A stretch of 64,000 nucleotides of DNA. It comes from Acidovorax sp. sic0104. GTDB taxonomy: Bacteria; Pseudomonadota; Gammaproteobacteria; Burkholderiales; Burkholderiaceae_C. A model generated the notes under the pieces. The model searched no databases, had not been told where the DNA came from, and was given only the letters and a program-made list of their open reading frames with translations. The position numbers and the translations under genes were made by a program. The stretch covers positions 62,001 to 126,000 of the forward strand of contig NZ_JAHUWH010000016.1 of NCBI RefSeq assembly GCF_019219095.1. The letters are read 5' to 3'. Shown piece by piece: positions 52,628-62,565 of this stretch (position 1 is the first letter of the stretch; each line of letters starts with the position of its first letter).

Positions 52628-53521
52628 TCAAACCAGCATCGACTGCTGGGCGAAGATGCCCGCCATCGCGCCCTGCGAGGACGCCTGGGTGACCGAAGGC
52701 AAGAAGGGGGTGGTGAGGTCGCCGGCGGCGTAGATGCCGGGCGTGCTGGTCTGGCGGCGCTCGTCGACCTTGAGGACGATACCGGTGGGCGTATCGACCG
52801 TGGCCAGTCCCAGTGATGCATGCAGGCTTGCGGACGGCTTGTTGCGCGGATGCGCGAACAGGACGTCGACCGCGATATGGCTACCGGTATCGAGATTGAC
52901 AGTGGCGATATGGCCCTTCTGATGGGCGATCTCGACGATCCGGCCAAGGGCGATGGGGATGTTGCGGCCCGCCAGGTCGGCCTGGACATCCGCTGGAATG
53001 TCGTGGCCATCGGCGAAGACAGTCAACTTGTCGGTCCAATCGAGGAACAGCCTGGCCTGATTATGAGATTGCGGGCCGGACCAGACGAGGCCCCAATGCT
53101 GGCCGGCGACTTCGAAGCCGTCGCAATAGGGGCAAGGCACGATGGACGTGCCCCAGCTTTCAGCAAAGCCTGGAACAGCGGGCATCTGGTCGACCACGCC
53201 ATAGCTCAGGATCAGGCGGCGCGCCTTGAGGGTTTCGCCATCGCCCGTGAGGACGGAGAAATCGTCGATGGCGCCGGAGATGCTGTCGGCCCGGGCGTTG
53301 ACCAGCTTGATCGCGGGATAACGCGCCAGTTGCTGCCGCGCCTCGGCCAGGATGTCCAGCGGCGGCTTGTGATCGTGGCCCAGCAGGCCATGCGAGTGGC
53401 CGGCAAAGCGATTGCGTGGCAGGCCGGTATCGAGAACGGTGACCTTGCGGCGGGCACGGCCGAGCTGCAGGGCGGCGGCGAGGCCGGCAAAGCTGCCGCC
53501 GATGATGATGACGTCATTCAT
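52628..53521 (-). CDS. Thioredoxin-reductase-like FAD/NAD(P) oxidoreductase
   Basis: A 297-residue flavoprotein from the ATG at 53521 (MNDVIIIGGSFAGLAAALQL), the FAD-binding Rossmann start. The redox centre is VPCPYCDGFEVAG (CxxC), as in thioredoxin-reductase-like enzymes, and the second FAD region is STPGIYAAGDLTTPFLPSVT. The frame continues upstream to an ATG at 53638 with an ideal AAGGAGG ribosome site, which would add 39 residues beginning MQRRALLTLAALSTASLGHA. That is a signal peptide with twin arginines, so an exported form or a fused leader remnant is possible. It is 10 bp before the hydrolase gene. Confidence 0.87.
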   Translation of the reverse strand: MNDVIIIGGSFAGLAAALQLGRARRKVTVLDTGLPRNRFAGHSHGLLGHDHKPPLDILAEARQQLARYPAIKLVNARADSISGAIDDFSVLTGDGETLKARRLILSYGVVDQMPAVPGFAESWGTSIVPCPYCDGFEVAGQHWGLVWSGPQSHNQARLFLDWTDKLTVFADGHDIPADVQADLAGRNIPIALGRIVEIAHQKGHIATVNLDTGSHIAVDVLFAHPRNKPSASLHASLGLATVDTPTGIVLKVDERRQTSTPGIYAAGDLTTPFLPSVTQASSQGAMAGIFAQQSMLV

Positions 53522-53968
53522 GGTGATTGGCTCCATGTGGTTGATTGAAGGGAGTGGGCTGTGCTTTGCCGTGGGCTGTGCGTGACCGAGGCTGGCGGTG
53601 GAAAGCGCGGCCAGTGTCAGCAGGGCTCGTCGTTGCATAAAAGCCTCCTTGTGATGCAGGCCGGCGCGCCATCGTGCATCGATATGCGCCAGAGACGCGC
53701 AGCGCGCAGGGTTTCGGCATCGGCCGGAAAGTCGCCCCAGAGCGTATTGACTGGCCGGACGATGCGGCATTCATCAAATGCCCAATCTTTGCCAAACAGC
53801 CGGTCACCGTGCCCAGGCCCGCGCTGCCGGCCACGCCTTTCCATGCGAAAACGTGAAAGACAAGACCGCCGAGGCCTTCGTCCAGCGTGGTGATACTTAT
53901 GTCCAGTGTTCATGTCAATCCCCCCTTGCGGTGAAAGAGATGCATCGATGATCCGCTTAACGTAGTTG
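53522..53968. other. Intergenic region with a signal-peptide leader but no recognised gene
   Basis: This 447-bp stretch holds the leader-encoding extension of the flavoprotein frame (ATG at 53638, strong ribosome site) and, upstream of it on the same strand, a short frame reading LVFHVFAWKGVAGSAG with no family match. Other frames are short and unsupported. It probably contains debris from a rearrangement between the methyltransferase and flavoprotein genes. Confidence 0.4.
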
Positions 53969-54835
53969 TCAGGCGGGATCATGCTCAGCGCCCAGTGATA
54001 CTTGACTCGGTTTTCGAGCGAGAACTTCAATCGGGATGATTCGCCCTTCGGAAAAGCCGCGAGACGAGTTCGCCATGGCCTGGGCCGCGATCTCGCGGTC
54101 CATCAGCGCCGCCGCGCGCCTGGGCGGCTTCCCGCCGCGCTCGGCGAGCGCGCGAGCGCGCGCGCCGGCCGCCAGGGTTTCCTCCAGCGTGCTGTGCAAT
54201 CGAACGATGTCGAATCCTGCCTCCAGCAGGTCGCGCCGCGTCTCCTCCGGCGTCGCGAGGAAGCTGGTGCTGGCGCTGCGAGCCCAAGGCGCTGGATAGT
54301 CGAGTTCTGCGCCTTCGCCCTTGGCAACCTCCGAGAGCACCAGCCAGCCGCCCGGCTTGAGCACCCGGAGAATCTCTCGATAGAACGCGCCCTTGTCAGC
54401 GATGTTCATCGACACATTCATCGAGTAAGCGCCGTCGAAGCTGCGATTGGCGAAGGGCATTGCCAGGGCATCGCCCACCTCGAACGTGATCCGGTCGTCG
54501 AGGTGGAGCCGCTGCGTGAAGTGGCGGGCTACGTCACAGAATTCCGGCGTCAGATCAATCCCGGTGACCCTGCAGCCGAATCGGTTGGCAAAGTAGCGTG
54601 CGGGCCCGCCGATTCCGCTGCCAATGTCCAGAAGGTGGTCAGAAGCGGTGACATGGACCAGGTCGGCAACTTCCACGGTCGCCTCCAGGCCGCGACCATG
54701 AAATTGGTCGTATTGCGCAAGCGCCCCCACGCTGAGGTGATCGGGGTCCAGACCGTCCTTCGCCAACGCTGCATTGAGACGTGAGAGAAGGTCGCCTGTG
54801 CCGTAGTGTCCGGAAACTTCGCGATGGGTGCTCAT
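53969..54835 (-). CDS. Class I SAM-dependent methyltransferase
   Basis: A 288-residue methyltransferase. Motif I is HLLDIGSGIGGPARYFANRF, followed by VTGIDLTPEFCDVARHFTQR (SAM ribose-binding acid), RITFEVGDALAMPFANRSFD (motif II region) and MNIADKGAFYREILRVLKPG. The opening HYGTGDLLSRLNAALAKDGL and YDQFHGRGLEATVEVADL resemble glycine/sarcosine-type and small-molecule methyltransferases. The C-terminus is basic and Arg-rich. It lies 113 bp after the RND pump gene on the same strand. The substrate is unknown. Confidence 0.85.
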   Translation of the reverse strand: MSTHREVSGHYGTGDLLSRLNAALAKDGLDPDHLSVGALAQYDQFHGRGLEATVEVADLVHVTASDHLLDIGSGIGGPARYFANRFGCRVTGIDLTPEFCDVARHFTQRLHLDDRITFEVGDALAMPFANRSFDGAYSMNVSMNIADKGAFYREILRVLKPGGWLVLSEVAKGEGAELDYPAPWARSASTSFLATPEETRRDLLEAGFDIVRLHSTLEETLAAGARARALAERGGKPPRRAAALMDREIAAQAMANSSRGFSEGRIIPIEVLARKPSQVSLGAEHDPA

Positions 54836-54948
54836 TGAAATCGTCCTTTAACGGTGACGTTGAACGTTACGTCGATGCAGTGGCAAGCCACTTTGGATCG
54901 GCGTTGTTGATGACTGCCATAGACACGGCAAGCGTTGCGTCGACGTGC

Positions 54949-57900
54949 TCAAGCATGATGCTCTCCGTCCGCGAGCCGTGCGGCGAGCGCTGGCGTCGCT
55001 TCAGCACGCGCTTGCGCCGGGGTGTCGCGCGGGATGCGGAACCAGGCGGCATATAGTGCAGGCACGAAGACGAGGGTCAGCCCCGTAGCCACCACCAGGC
55101 CGCCCATGATCGCGATGGCCATCGGCCCCCAGAACACGCTGTGCGTGAGAGGAATCATCGCCAGCACCGCGGCCGCGGCCGTCAGCACCACCGGGCGCGA
55201 GCGGCGCACCGTGGCGTCGACGATGGCGGCCCAGGGCGCGATGCCGCGCGCGATGTCCTGATCGATTTGGTCAACCAGGATGATCGAGTTGCGCATGATC
55301 ATGCCGCTCAGCGCGATCACGCCCAGCAGCGCAACGAAGCCGAACGGCGCGTTGAACAGTAGGAGCGCCGGCACCACGCCGACCAGCGCCAGCGGCGCCG
55401 TCATGAACACCATGAACAGCCGCGAGAAGCTTTGGAGCTGGATCATCAGCAAGGTCAGCATCACCGCGAACATCGCGGGGAACACGGCGAACAACGCCAC
55501 GTTGGCTTTGTCGCTCTCCTCGATCGCGCCGCCATCCTCAATGCGGTAACCCGCCGGCAGGCTGTCGATGATGGGCTTGAGCGATGGCCGGATCTTCGCG
55601 GCGGCGTCCGGGCCTTGCACGCCATCGACGACGTCGCTGCGCACGCTGAGCACCATGTCGCGGTTTCGCCGCCACAGCACCGGCTCCTCGAAGCTCGGCT
55701 CGATGCGCGCGAGCTGCGACAAGGGCACGCTCACCCCGCTGCGCGTGAAGACCTGCAGATCGCCGAGCTGGCCGATGCTCCTGCGCTCCTCGGGCGTAGC
55801 TCGAACGACGACGTCGACGAGTTCTTCGCCGCGGCGGATCTGCGTGACCGGCGCGCCATCGAGCGTCGTTTGCACCAAGCTCTGGATGTCGGCGCTGGAC
55901 AAACCGAGCAGGCGCGCCTTGTCCTGGTCGACATGGACCTGCACGGAGCGCACTTGTTCGTTCCAGTCGAGCTGCGTGTCGCGCACCAGTGGGCTCTGGC
56001 GCACCGTGTCGCGCACGCGGTAGGCGATCTCGCGTACCTGGGCCTTGTCGGGCCCGATGACGCGAAACTGCACCGGAAAGCCCACCGGCGGTCCGAACTC
56101 CAGGCGCTGCACGCGCGCCCTGACGTCCGGAAAGGCCTCGTCCTTGTCGAACAGATCCCTCAGGCGCGCGCGAACGCGCTCGCGCTGCTCGGTCCCCGCC
56201 GTCTTGATGACAAACTGCGCGAACCCCGGGTTGGGAAGTTCCGGATCGATCGACAGATAGAAGCGCGGCGTGCCGCCACCGGTATAGGCGGTGAAGAACT
56301 CGATGTCGGGATCCTTGGCGAGCCGGGTCTCAAGCAGCTTCACCTGGGCGGACGTGGCGGCGAACGACGCCCCTTCGCGCAGGCGCAGGTCCACCAGCAG
56401 TTCCGGCCGCGAGGCGGTGGGGAAGAACTGCTGCTGCACCGCCAGCATGCCGGCGCCGGCCATGGCGAAGACCAGCACGGTGATGGCGAGCACCCACGCC
56501 CGGCGATGCACCGCCCAGTCGACGATGCTGCGCAGCCGGCGGTAGACAGCCCGGTCGTAAGGGTCGTGGTGGGCGCCCTGACTGTGTCTGGAGGCCAGGT
56601 TCTTGGGCAGCAGCAACACGCCCAGGTAAGGTGTGAAGATCACGGCCACCAGCCAGGACAGGATCAGGGCCGTTCCCACCACCCAGAAGATGCCGCCCGC
56701 GTATTGGCCGGCGATCGACTTGGCGAAGCCCACCGGCATGAAGCCCGCGGCCGTGACCAGCGTGCCGGTCAGCATCGGAAACGCCGTGGAGGTGTAGGCG
56801 TAGGTGGCTGCGTGCAGCCGGTCCCAGCCTTCTTCCAGCTTCACCACCATCATCTCGACGGCGATGATGGCGTCGTCCACCAGCAGCCCCAGTGCGATGA
56901 TCAAGGCCCCGAGCGAAATGCGATCGAGGTTCCAGCCGGCGGCATACATCACCGCTGCGACCAGCGCCAGCACCAGCGGAACCGACGCGGCGACCACGAT
57001 GCCGGTGCGCCAGCCCAGGAACAGGAAAGAGACGGCCAGCACGATCGCCAGCGCTTCCAGGAACGAGCGCTCGAACTCCCAGACCGACTCCTCCACCACG
57101 CGCGGCTGGTCGGCGTATTGCTGGATCTCGATGCCGGCCGGGATCTCTTGCTTGATCTGGGCGAGCCGCTGTTCCAGCGCCTTGCCGAAGTCCAGCACAT
57201 TGCCGTTTTGCTGCATGGTCACGCCGATGGCCAGGACCGGCACGCCGTTGTGGCGGATGCTGAAGCTGGGTGGGTCTTCATAGCCGGTGCGCACGGTGGC
57301 GATGTCGGCCAGCCGCAGCAACTGCCCACCGACTTCCAGCGTCACCTTGGCAACGTCCGCGGCGCTCTTGAGCCCTCCGTCCACGCGCACTTGCACTCGG
57401 TCGTGCGTGGCGTCGGCCGAACCGGCCGGTGTCACCAGGTTCTGGCGCGCCAGCGCCTCGAACACCGCCGTCGGCGCGATGCCGAGCGATGCCAAGCGCC
57501 GGGTCGACAGCTCAACATACACGCGCTCGGCCTGCTTGCCCAGCACGTCCACCTTGCCGGCACCGGGCACGCTCTGGAAGCGGCGCTTCACGTCCTCGGT
57601 GATCGCCAGCAGTTCGGCCATCGACAGATCGGGGGCGCTCAACGCATACAGCACGCTGTAGCGGTCGTTGTACTCGTCGTTGAAGAACGGCCCGCGCACG
57701 CCCTCGGGCAACTCCTGGCGCATGTCGCCGATCTTCTTGCGCGCCTGGTACCAGGCGTTGTCCAGCTCAGCCTTGCTGCTGCCGCCCTTCATCCACAGCG
57801 TGATGGCGCCGTAGCCCTGCCGCGAAAAGCTGCGCACGTACTCGAAGTGATCGAGCTCTTGCAGGCGGCGCTCGATGCGGTTGAGCACCTGGTCCTGTAC

Positions 57901-58083
57901 GTCCTGCGCGGTGGCGCCGGGCCACACGACAATGGCCGTCATCTGCGGCACGTCGAAGTTCGGGTCTTCCAGCCGGCCCAGGCGGCTGAACGAGATGCTG
58001 CCGACGATGAGCGTTAGGATGATCAGGAACAGCACCATCGGCCGGTGCGTGACCGCCCACTCAGAAAGGTTGAAACGCTTCAT
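54949..58083 (-). CDS. RND-family efflux pump, inner-membrane component
   Basis: A 1044-residue AcrB-type proton-driven transporter with 12 membrane helices and two large periplasmic loops. It opens MKRFNLSEWAVTHRPMVLFL. The proton-relay Asp pair is in LGALIIALGLLVDDAIIAVE (helix 4), and helix 10 has the related basic/polar positions. Segments such as IVVWPGATAQDVQDQVLNRI and SVPGAGKVDVLGKQAERVYV are typical of the TriC/MexK-like branch. The start overlaps the adaptor stop by 4 bp (ATGA). Substrates are not evident; a solvent/drug role fits the neighbours. Confidence 0.93.
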   Translation of the reverse strand: MKRFNLSEWAVTHRPMVLFLIILTLIVGSISFSRLGRLEDPNFDVPQMTAIVVWPGATAQDVQDQVLNRIERRLQELDHFEYVRSFSRQGYGAITLWMKGGSSKAELDNAWYQARKKIGDMRQELPEGVRGPFFNDEYNDRYSVLYALSAPDLSMAELLAITEDVKRRFQSVPGAGKVDVLGKQAERVYVELSTRRLASLGIAPTAVFEALARQNLVTPAGSADATHDRVQVRVDGGLKSAADVAKVTLEVGGQLLRLADIATVRTGYEDPPSFSIRHNGVPVLAIGVTMQQNGNVLDFGKALEQRLAQIKQEIPAGIEIQQYADQPRVVEESVWEFERSFLEALAIVLAVSFLFLGWRTGIVVAASVPLVLALVAAVMYAAGWNLDRISLGALIIALGLLVDDAIIAVEMMVVKLEEGWDRLHAATYAYTSTAFPMLTGTLVTAAGFMPVGFAKSIAGQYAGGIFWVVGTALILSWLVAVIFTPYLGVLLLPKNLASRHSQGAHHDPYDRAVYRRLRSIVDWAVHRRAWVLAITVLVFAMAGAGMLAVQQQFFPTASRPELLVDLRLREGASFAATSAQVKLLETRLAKDPDIEFFTAYTGGGTPRFYLSIDPELPNPGFAQFVIKTAGTEQRERVRARLRDLFDKDEAFPDVRARVQRLEFGPPVGFPVQFRVIGPDKAQVREIAYRVRDTVRQSPLVRDTQLDWNEQVRSVQVHVDQDKARLLGLSSADIQSLVQTTLDGAPVTQIRRGEELVDVVVRATPEERRSIGQLGDLQVFTRSGVSVPLSQLARIEPSFEEPVLWRRNRDMVLSVRSDVVDGVQGPDAAAKIRPSLKPIIDSLPAGYRIEDGGAIEESDKANVALFAVFPAMFAVMLTLLMIQLQSFSRLFMVFMTAPLALVGVVPALLLFNAPFGFVALLGVIALSGMIMRNSIILVDQIDQDIARGIAPWAAIVDATVRRSRPVVLTAAAAVLAMIPLTHSVFWGPMAIAIMGGLVVATGLTLVFVPALYAAWFRIPRDTPAQARAEATPALAARLADGEHHA

Positions 58084-59216
58084 CGCTGGCTCGTCTCGGA
58101 GGAAAGTGTCGGGTCGGTGCCGGGAGCGCGATCAATGGCGCGCACGACCATGCCCGCATCAAGCTTCTGCGCGCCGCTGCTGACCACGCGGCTGCCTGCG
58201 GGAAGGCCGGTGACCTGTACCGAGGCATCGTCCGAGCCCACCACCTGCACGGGGGTGAAGACCAGGCCCGTGCCCTCGGCATTCAGGGCCCACACGCCCG
58301 CCGAGCCGCTCGCCTTCACGACTGCGGTAACGGGCACGATGACGGAGGCTGGCCCCGCAGAGGGAGGAGCGGACAGATGCAGCTGGATCGTGCTCCCCAG
58401 GGGCAGAGCGGCGAGGGAGGCCTGCGCTGGCGGGGCGGCAGCGTAGCGCACGCGGAACGTGCGCCCCTGCGCGCGGGCCAGCGGCGAGGCTTCGCGCAGC
58501 ACCAGTGGCAAGGGGGCGGTTGCGTCGTGCCAGGCGGCGGCTGTGGCAGTCAGCGTTCGCACCCGGCCGATCCATTCCTCGGGGAGGTCGGCGACGACCT
58601 CGCGTGCGCCATCGCGGGCCAGCGACATCACCGACTGGCCTTCGGCCACAACCTGGCCGTTCTCGAAACGCACGGCCGTGACCACGCCGGCGTAGGGCGC
58701 CAGGAGCGTCGCGTAACCGGATCGATTGCGCGCCACCTCGAGTTGCCTGCGTGCCTGGTCCAAGCGCGCCGCAGCCGCGTCCGCGCGCGCCTTTTGCCGC
58801 TCATGGTCTGCGGTTCCCACCGAGCCGTCCGATAGCAGTCTGCGAAGCCGCGCCTCGTCCGAGGCTGCCTGCTGCGCATCCACCAACGCGGCCTGCACGG
58901 CATCGCTGGCGGCGCTCGCTGCCAGTTGATAGTCGGCCGCATCCAAACGGGCGAGCGGCTGGCCGGCCTTCACGGTATCGCCGACGTCTACCAGCCGCTC
59001 CACCACCTTGCCTGCGGTGCGAAAACCCAGATCGGTTTCCACCCGGGCTCGCACGGTGGCTGTGAATGTGCGCGTTTGTGCGTGATTGGACGGCGAGACC
59101 GTTGTCACGAACACGGGCTTTGCGGCTGCGGCCGGCGCGGGTGGATCGCCGCACGCGGCGAGCAGCACGGAGGCAGCAATCGCTGCAGGCAGTGCGAATG
59201 AGGAGATGCGATTCAC
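58080..59216 (-). CDS. RND periplasmic adaptor (membrane fusion protein)
   Basis: A 378-residue lipoprotein adaptor. The signal peptide ends in a lipobox (ASVLLAACGDP). Beta-barrel and lipoyl segments follow: TATVRARVETDLGFRTAGKV, LVDVGDTVKAGQPLARLDAA, then a helical hairpin (residues about 95-165) and the second lipoyl half SGYATLLAPYAGVVTAVRFE NGQV region. It bridges pump and outer-membrane factor. Its ATG directly follows the stop of the outer-membrane-factor gene. Confidence 0.92.
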   Translation of the reverse strand: MNRISSFALPAAIAASVLLAACGDPPAPAAAAKPVFVTTVSPSNHAQTRTFTATVRARVETDLGFRTAGKVVERLVDVGDTVKAGQPLARLDAADYQLAASAASDAVQAALVDAQQAASDEARLRRLLSDGSVGTADHERQKARADAAAARLDQARRQLEVARNRSGYATLLAPYAGVVTAVRFENGQVVAEGQSVMSLARDGAREVVADLPEEWIGRVRTLTATAAAWHDATAPLPLVLREASPLARAQGRTFRVRYAAAPPAQASLAALPLGSTIQLHLSAPPSAGPASVIVPVTAVVKASGSAGVWALNAEGTGLVFTPVQVVGSDDASVQVTGLPAGSRVVSSGAQKLDAGMVVRAIDRAPGTDPTLSSETSQR

Positions 59217-60695
59217 TTAAGGGGCCTTTCTGGCGTTGGATGCGATGGCGGCATCGGCGACAGCTGGCGTGAAGCCGCCGCCAAGTGCCTTGTAGAGCTG
59301 AACGTCCGCCAGCGCCTGCTGGAGGCGGCTGTCTGCAAGGGCGAGCTCGCTGGCGAGAACGGAGCGCTGCACGTCCAGCAGTGCCAACAGATCGGCCTGC
59401 CCTTCGCGGAGCAGCGACTGGGCACGCTGCAGAGATCGGCGGCGGTGCTCGACCGTGCCGGCCAAGGCTGCGGCGCGCTTGGCTTCTTCTGCTCGCAGGA
59501 GCAGGCTGTCTTCCACCTCCTGCACCGCGACGAGCACGGACTTCTGCCAGGCCAGCAAAGCCTCGTCAGCCCGCGCCGACTGCGCGCGGATGCCGGCGTC
59601 GATGCGGCCAGCATCGAAGATCGGCGCTGCAAATGCCAGTGCCACGTTCGAGAAACGCACCGGTGCGAGGTCCAGGGCATTCAGCTGAAGGTCTTGGCGG
59701 CCCGTCAATGCGCTCAGGAACAGCTTGGGCCACCACTGTGCGCGGGCTTCGCCGGTGCGCAGTGTTTCGGCGGCGACACGCGCTTCCGCGGCAATCAGGT
59801 CCGGGCGGCGTTTCAGGAGCTCGCTGGGCTGGCCGCTGCCGATGTCGCGAACCGCTTGCCAGACGAACGCGGGGTCGACCTCGACAACAGAGATCGACGG
59901 ACTGCGCCCCAGAAGCACGGCCAGCCGTGTCTGGGACGTCCCGGCCAGCATTTCCAGCGGCGGGATTTGTGCATCGAACGCGTCGGCCTCGGCGCGCGTG
60001 CGGTCGAGGTCGAAGGCGCTGGCCAAGCCTTCGCGCAGCCGGCTCTCCACGCGGCTGGCGGTGTCTCGTTGCGCCTTCGCCAAGGCCTGCACGATGCGCA
60101 GCCTCTCCTGGGCGCTGCGCAGGACGAAGTACTGGCGCGCAACTTCGCTGGTTACCAGCAGGCGAGCGCCTTGCACTCCTGCAGCCGCCGCCGTGGCGTC
60201 GGCCTGCGCTGCGTCGCGCGCAGCCCGCACGCCCCCCGCCAGGTCGACCTCCCAGGCCACGTCGATTCCGGCGCGCAGCGCACGCGTGTCGGGCATCCCT
60301 TGCTTTACGGAATCAGGCAAACCGCTGCTGCTGCGCGATGCGGAAGCCTGCACGCCCACCGTCGGCCACAGGCGGGCGGCCTGGGCATCCGCGCCTGCGC
60401 GGGCCTGGGCGACGCGCTGGAGCGCGATGGTGATGTCGTGGTTGGCGCCAAGCGCCTCCTCAACCAGCGCGGTGAGAGTGGAATCTCCCCAGACGCCCCA
60501 CCATGCAGCGTCGGCGTCCGTGCCTTCCGCCTGTGCCGCATGACCGTGAGCGAAGCCGGCCGTGAGGGGCACCGAAGGCGTGGGAGCTTGCACGGTGGGG
60601 GTCGAGCACGCTGACAGCACGGTCAACGCCGCGAGCGACAGGAGACGTGTTGCCGGGAGGGTCGGCATGCGGTTACGCCAGGAGGAGGAATTCAT
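59217..60695 (-). CDS. NodT-family outer-membrane efflux lipoprotein
   Basis: A 492-residue TolC-like channel. A signal peptide with lipobox (LAALTVLSACSTP) is followed by two repeated halves with the NodT/OprM motifs: WWGVWGDSTLTALVEEALGA, RDAAQADATAAAAGVQGARL, PSELLKRRPDLIAAEARVAA and FSNVALAFAAPIFDAGRIDA. It is the first gene of the pump operon, an unusual order (outer-membrane gene usually last). There is no clear ribosome site before the ATG at 60695; an internal ATG nine codons later is an alternative. Two TetR-type sites lie just upstream. Confidence 0.92.
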   Translation of the reverse strand: MNSSSWRNRMPTLPATRLLSLAALTVLSACSTPTVQAPTPSVPLTAGFAHGHAAQAEGTDADAAWWGVWGDSTLTALVEEALGANHDITIALQRVAQARAGADAQAARLWPTVGVQASASRSSSGLPDSVKQGMPDTRALRAGIDVAWEVDLAGGVRAARDAAQADATAAAAGVQGARLLVTSEVARQYFVLRSAQERLRIVQALAKAQRDTASRVESRLREGLASAFDLDRTRAEADAFDAQIPPLEMLAGTSQTRLAVLLGRSPSISVVEVDPAFVWQAVRDIGSGQPSELLKRRPDLIAAEARVAAETLRTGEARAQWWPKLFLSALTGRQDLQLNALDLAPVRFSNVALAFAAPIFDAGRIDAGIRAQSARADEALLAWQKSVLVAVQEVEDSLLLRAEEAKRAAALAGTVEHRRRSLQRAQSLLREGQADLLALLDVQRSVLASELALADSRLQQALADVQLYKALGGGFTPAVADAAIASNARKAP

Positions 60696-60704
60696 GAGTC
60701 GATA

Positions 60705-60765
60705 TTTATTGGACTTTCAGGTATAGTAATGTGCGATTTATTTATTGAACTGTCAAGTACAGCAA
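60705..60765. promoter_or_regulatory. Two direct-repeat operator sites before the RND operon
   Basis: Two 25-bp units starting at 60705 and 60741 match at 20 of 25 positions: the first contains TTTATTGGACTTTCAGGT, the second TTTATTGAACTGTCAAGT. They are 36 bp apart and lie 10-70 bp upstream of the outer-membrane-factor start, over the promoter. The shared TTTATTGGA word recurs in front of the TetR gene at 62623, pointing to TetR control. Confidence 0.65.
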
Positions 60766-60860
60766 ATTTCATGGCAGTGCCTCCATGCCTAGTGACCCGC
60801 TGCGGCAAGCGCATACGGCCATGTGCTCAGCGGATTGCGTCGCTTGATGAGATGCACTGG

Positions 60861-61805
60861 CTACTTGATCACCCCGGCAAGCCAGGGATCCGACGAGACG
60901 CCCCCGTACTGTTCGACGAGAAAATCTATGAAGGCCCGCGCGCGCCGGGGCAAATGCGCACGGCTTGGAACAGCTGCATAAAGCCGGTAGCCCGCCGCTG
61001 ACCAGCCCGGAAGAACCCGCTGTAAGGTGCCCAAGCGAAAATCCTCGAACACGTTCAGTGACAAGGCGCCGGCGATACCGCAGTGACCGCGAGCCGCTGC
61101 GATCATGACCTCGGGATTGGGCGAGCCCACGGGCGCGCGCCGCACCCGAAGTGATATCGAGGTCCTGGTGCCATCTTCGCGAGTGGAATGAAAAGTCCAG
61201 GCCTTGCGTTCCAAGGCAGTATCTGGAACGAGCAAGGTGTGCAGGTCCACGTCCTCGGGATTGACAATCGGAGGATGCCGTGCGAGGTATTCCGGCGTTG
61301 CGCACAGTACGACGTCCGTATGCGCCAGTAGCCTGGCGACAAAGTCACCTTTGAGCGGCTCCGGGCCGGGGATCAAGATGGTGACGTCCGCTGCGTCGTC
61401 AGGTGCCAACGCCCACGGCTGCGAGAGGGTCAGGTGGATATTCAGCGCAGGGTGGCGTTGTGTGAAGCGGGACACAAGCCGCGCGAGACTGGCAGTGAGG
61501 AATTCCTGTGGCGCTGCCACGCGCAGCAGGCCGCGGATCGTGTCAGTCGCTTCCGTTGCTTGGTTGTTGGCGTCATCAATTTCTTCAAGGATGGGGCGCA
61601 CGCGCTCCAGGTACTGGGCACCCGCACTCGTAAGCGACAACGCGCGGGTGGTGCGAGTTAGAAGGCGGCAGTTCAGCGCCTCCTCTAGTTCACTGACTAG
61701 GCGGGTGACCACCGACTTGGCGACATTCAGGGAGCGCGCGGCACCAGCGAAGCTGCCTTCGTCCACAACCTTCACGAAGGTGCGCATGCTTTTGAGTTCA
61801 TCCAT
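60861..61805 (-). CDS. LysR-family transcriptional regulator
   Basis: A 314-residue LysR regulator of the CrgA/DsdC-like group. The helix-turn-helix is MDELKSMRTFVKVVDEGSFA with GAARSLNVAKSVVTRLVSEL, and the effector domain starts IRGLLRVAAPQEFLTASLAR. The typical VARLLAHTDVVLCATPEYLA segment and a C-terminal PRRARAFIDFLVEQYGG are present. It lies upstream of the pump operon in the same direction, with its stop 165 bp before the outer-membrane-factor start. Its target is not obvious; it may regulate something outside the window. Confidence 0.9.
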   Translation of the reverse strand: MDELKSMRTFVKVVDEGSFAGAARSLNVAKSVVTRLVSELEEALNCRLLTRTTRALSLTSAGAQYLERVRPILEEIDDANNQATEATDTIRGLLRVAAPQEFLTASLARLVSRFTQRHPALNIHLTLSQPWALAPDDAADVTILIPGPEPLKGDFVARLLAHTDVVLCATPEYLARHPPIVNPEDVDLHTLLVPDTALERKAWTFHSTREDGTRTSISLRVRRAPVGSPNPEVMIAAARGHCGIAGALSLNVFEDFRLGTLQRVLPGWSAAGYRLYAAVPSRAHLPRRARAFIDFLVEQYGGVSSDPWLAGVIK

Positions 61806-62565
61806 CGTTGGTCCTTTCCTGCTGCGGCGCGCGGTTGTCGCGCGTACGAAAACGATTCACTGGTTACGCACTAGACTTATCCGGACGCGACGCCAAAGCG
61901 CAACCCATTCCGCAAATCTTCCGCTGCCTGGGAGACGAATCACCACCTCAAACACTGCGAAGGAATCCAGCCTTCAGGTCAATTCCATTCGCCTTGTCGC
62001 CGCTTTCGTTGCTGTCTGTGGGGGCGCCGCCCGGGTCGATGGAATCGCCGTCGATCCTGTCAAGGCTGGGAGCACGCGCACACCCGAGGAAATCCTGGCC
62101 GAAGCCACAGAGGTTTCTGCGACGTCCAGAACGAATCCGGCCGTCTCGCGTGCGATCGCCGCCCCGAAGTACTGAACTATCAAATCGCAGCACCTGCGCC
62201 GTGTGACCGTACAAGCCGTCCGCAGCGGGCGGACTCCTTGAGTGAGATCAGCCGCGTGCAGCGCTGCGTTCATTGTCAGGAGTGGGGCGAAAGGCCGATG
62301 CGGAGATTCGCAATGCCTCCAGCCTTTCTCTTTTCGCCGAAATTCCGCTTCGTGAGTCCCGACGGGCGGCTGCAGGGGTGGGTTTGATGCGTTCATTCGA
62401 CCAAGCCGGACGAGGCCTTTCATGCAGACGAGCTCGTTTCCGGAGGTGGTTCCCGGGCCGAAGTAGACCGTGCTCATCGCCTCTCGCGCAGCCCGTTGCT
62501 GCGAGGTCCAGGCGATCGCTCTTTGCGTCATAGAAGTTCCTCGGCGCGTGTCAATTTACCAGACT
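61806..62565. other. Region between the LysR and TetR genes without a recognised gene
   Basis: No frame here has a convincing start and family match. A plus-strand stretch ending at 62175 (SIRLVAAFVAVCGGAA, then PVKAGSTRTPEEILAEATEV) has a hydrophobic, signal-like start but no start codon in context, so it may be the remnant of a small secreted protein. A minus-strand frame (62531-61974) has no recognisable motif. The 3' part holds the tetR promoter. Confidence 0.4.

Noticed and set aside
55432-58017. An 861-codon open frame antisense to the RND pump gene
   Set aside because: The Arg/His-rich translation without structure is a GC-skew shadow of the pump gene, with no ribosome site or promoter of its own.
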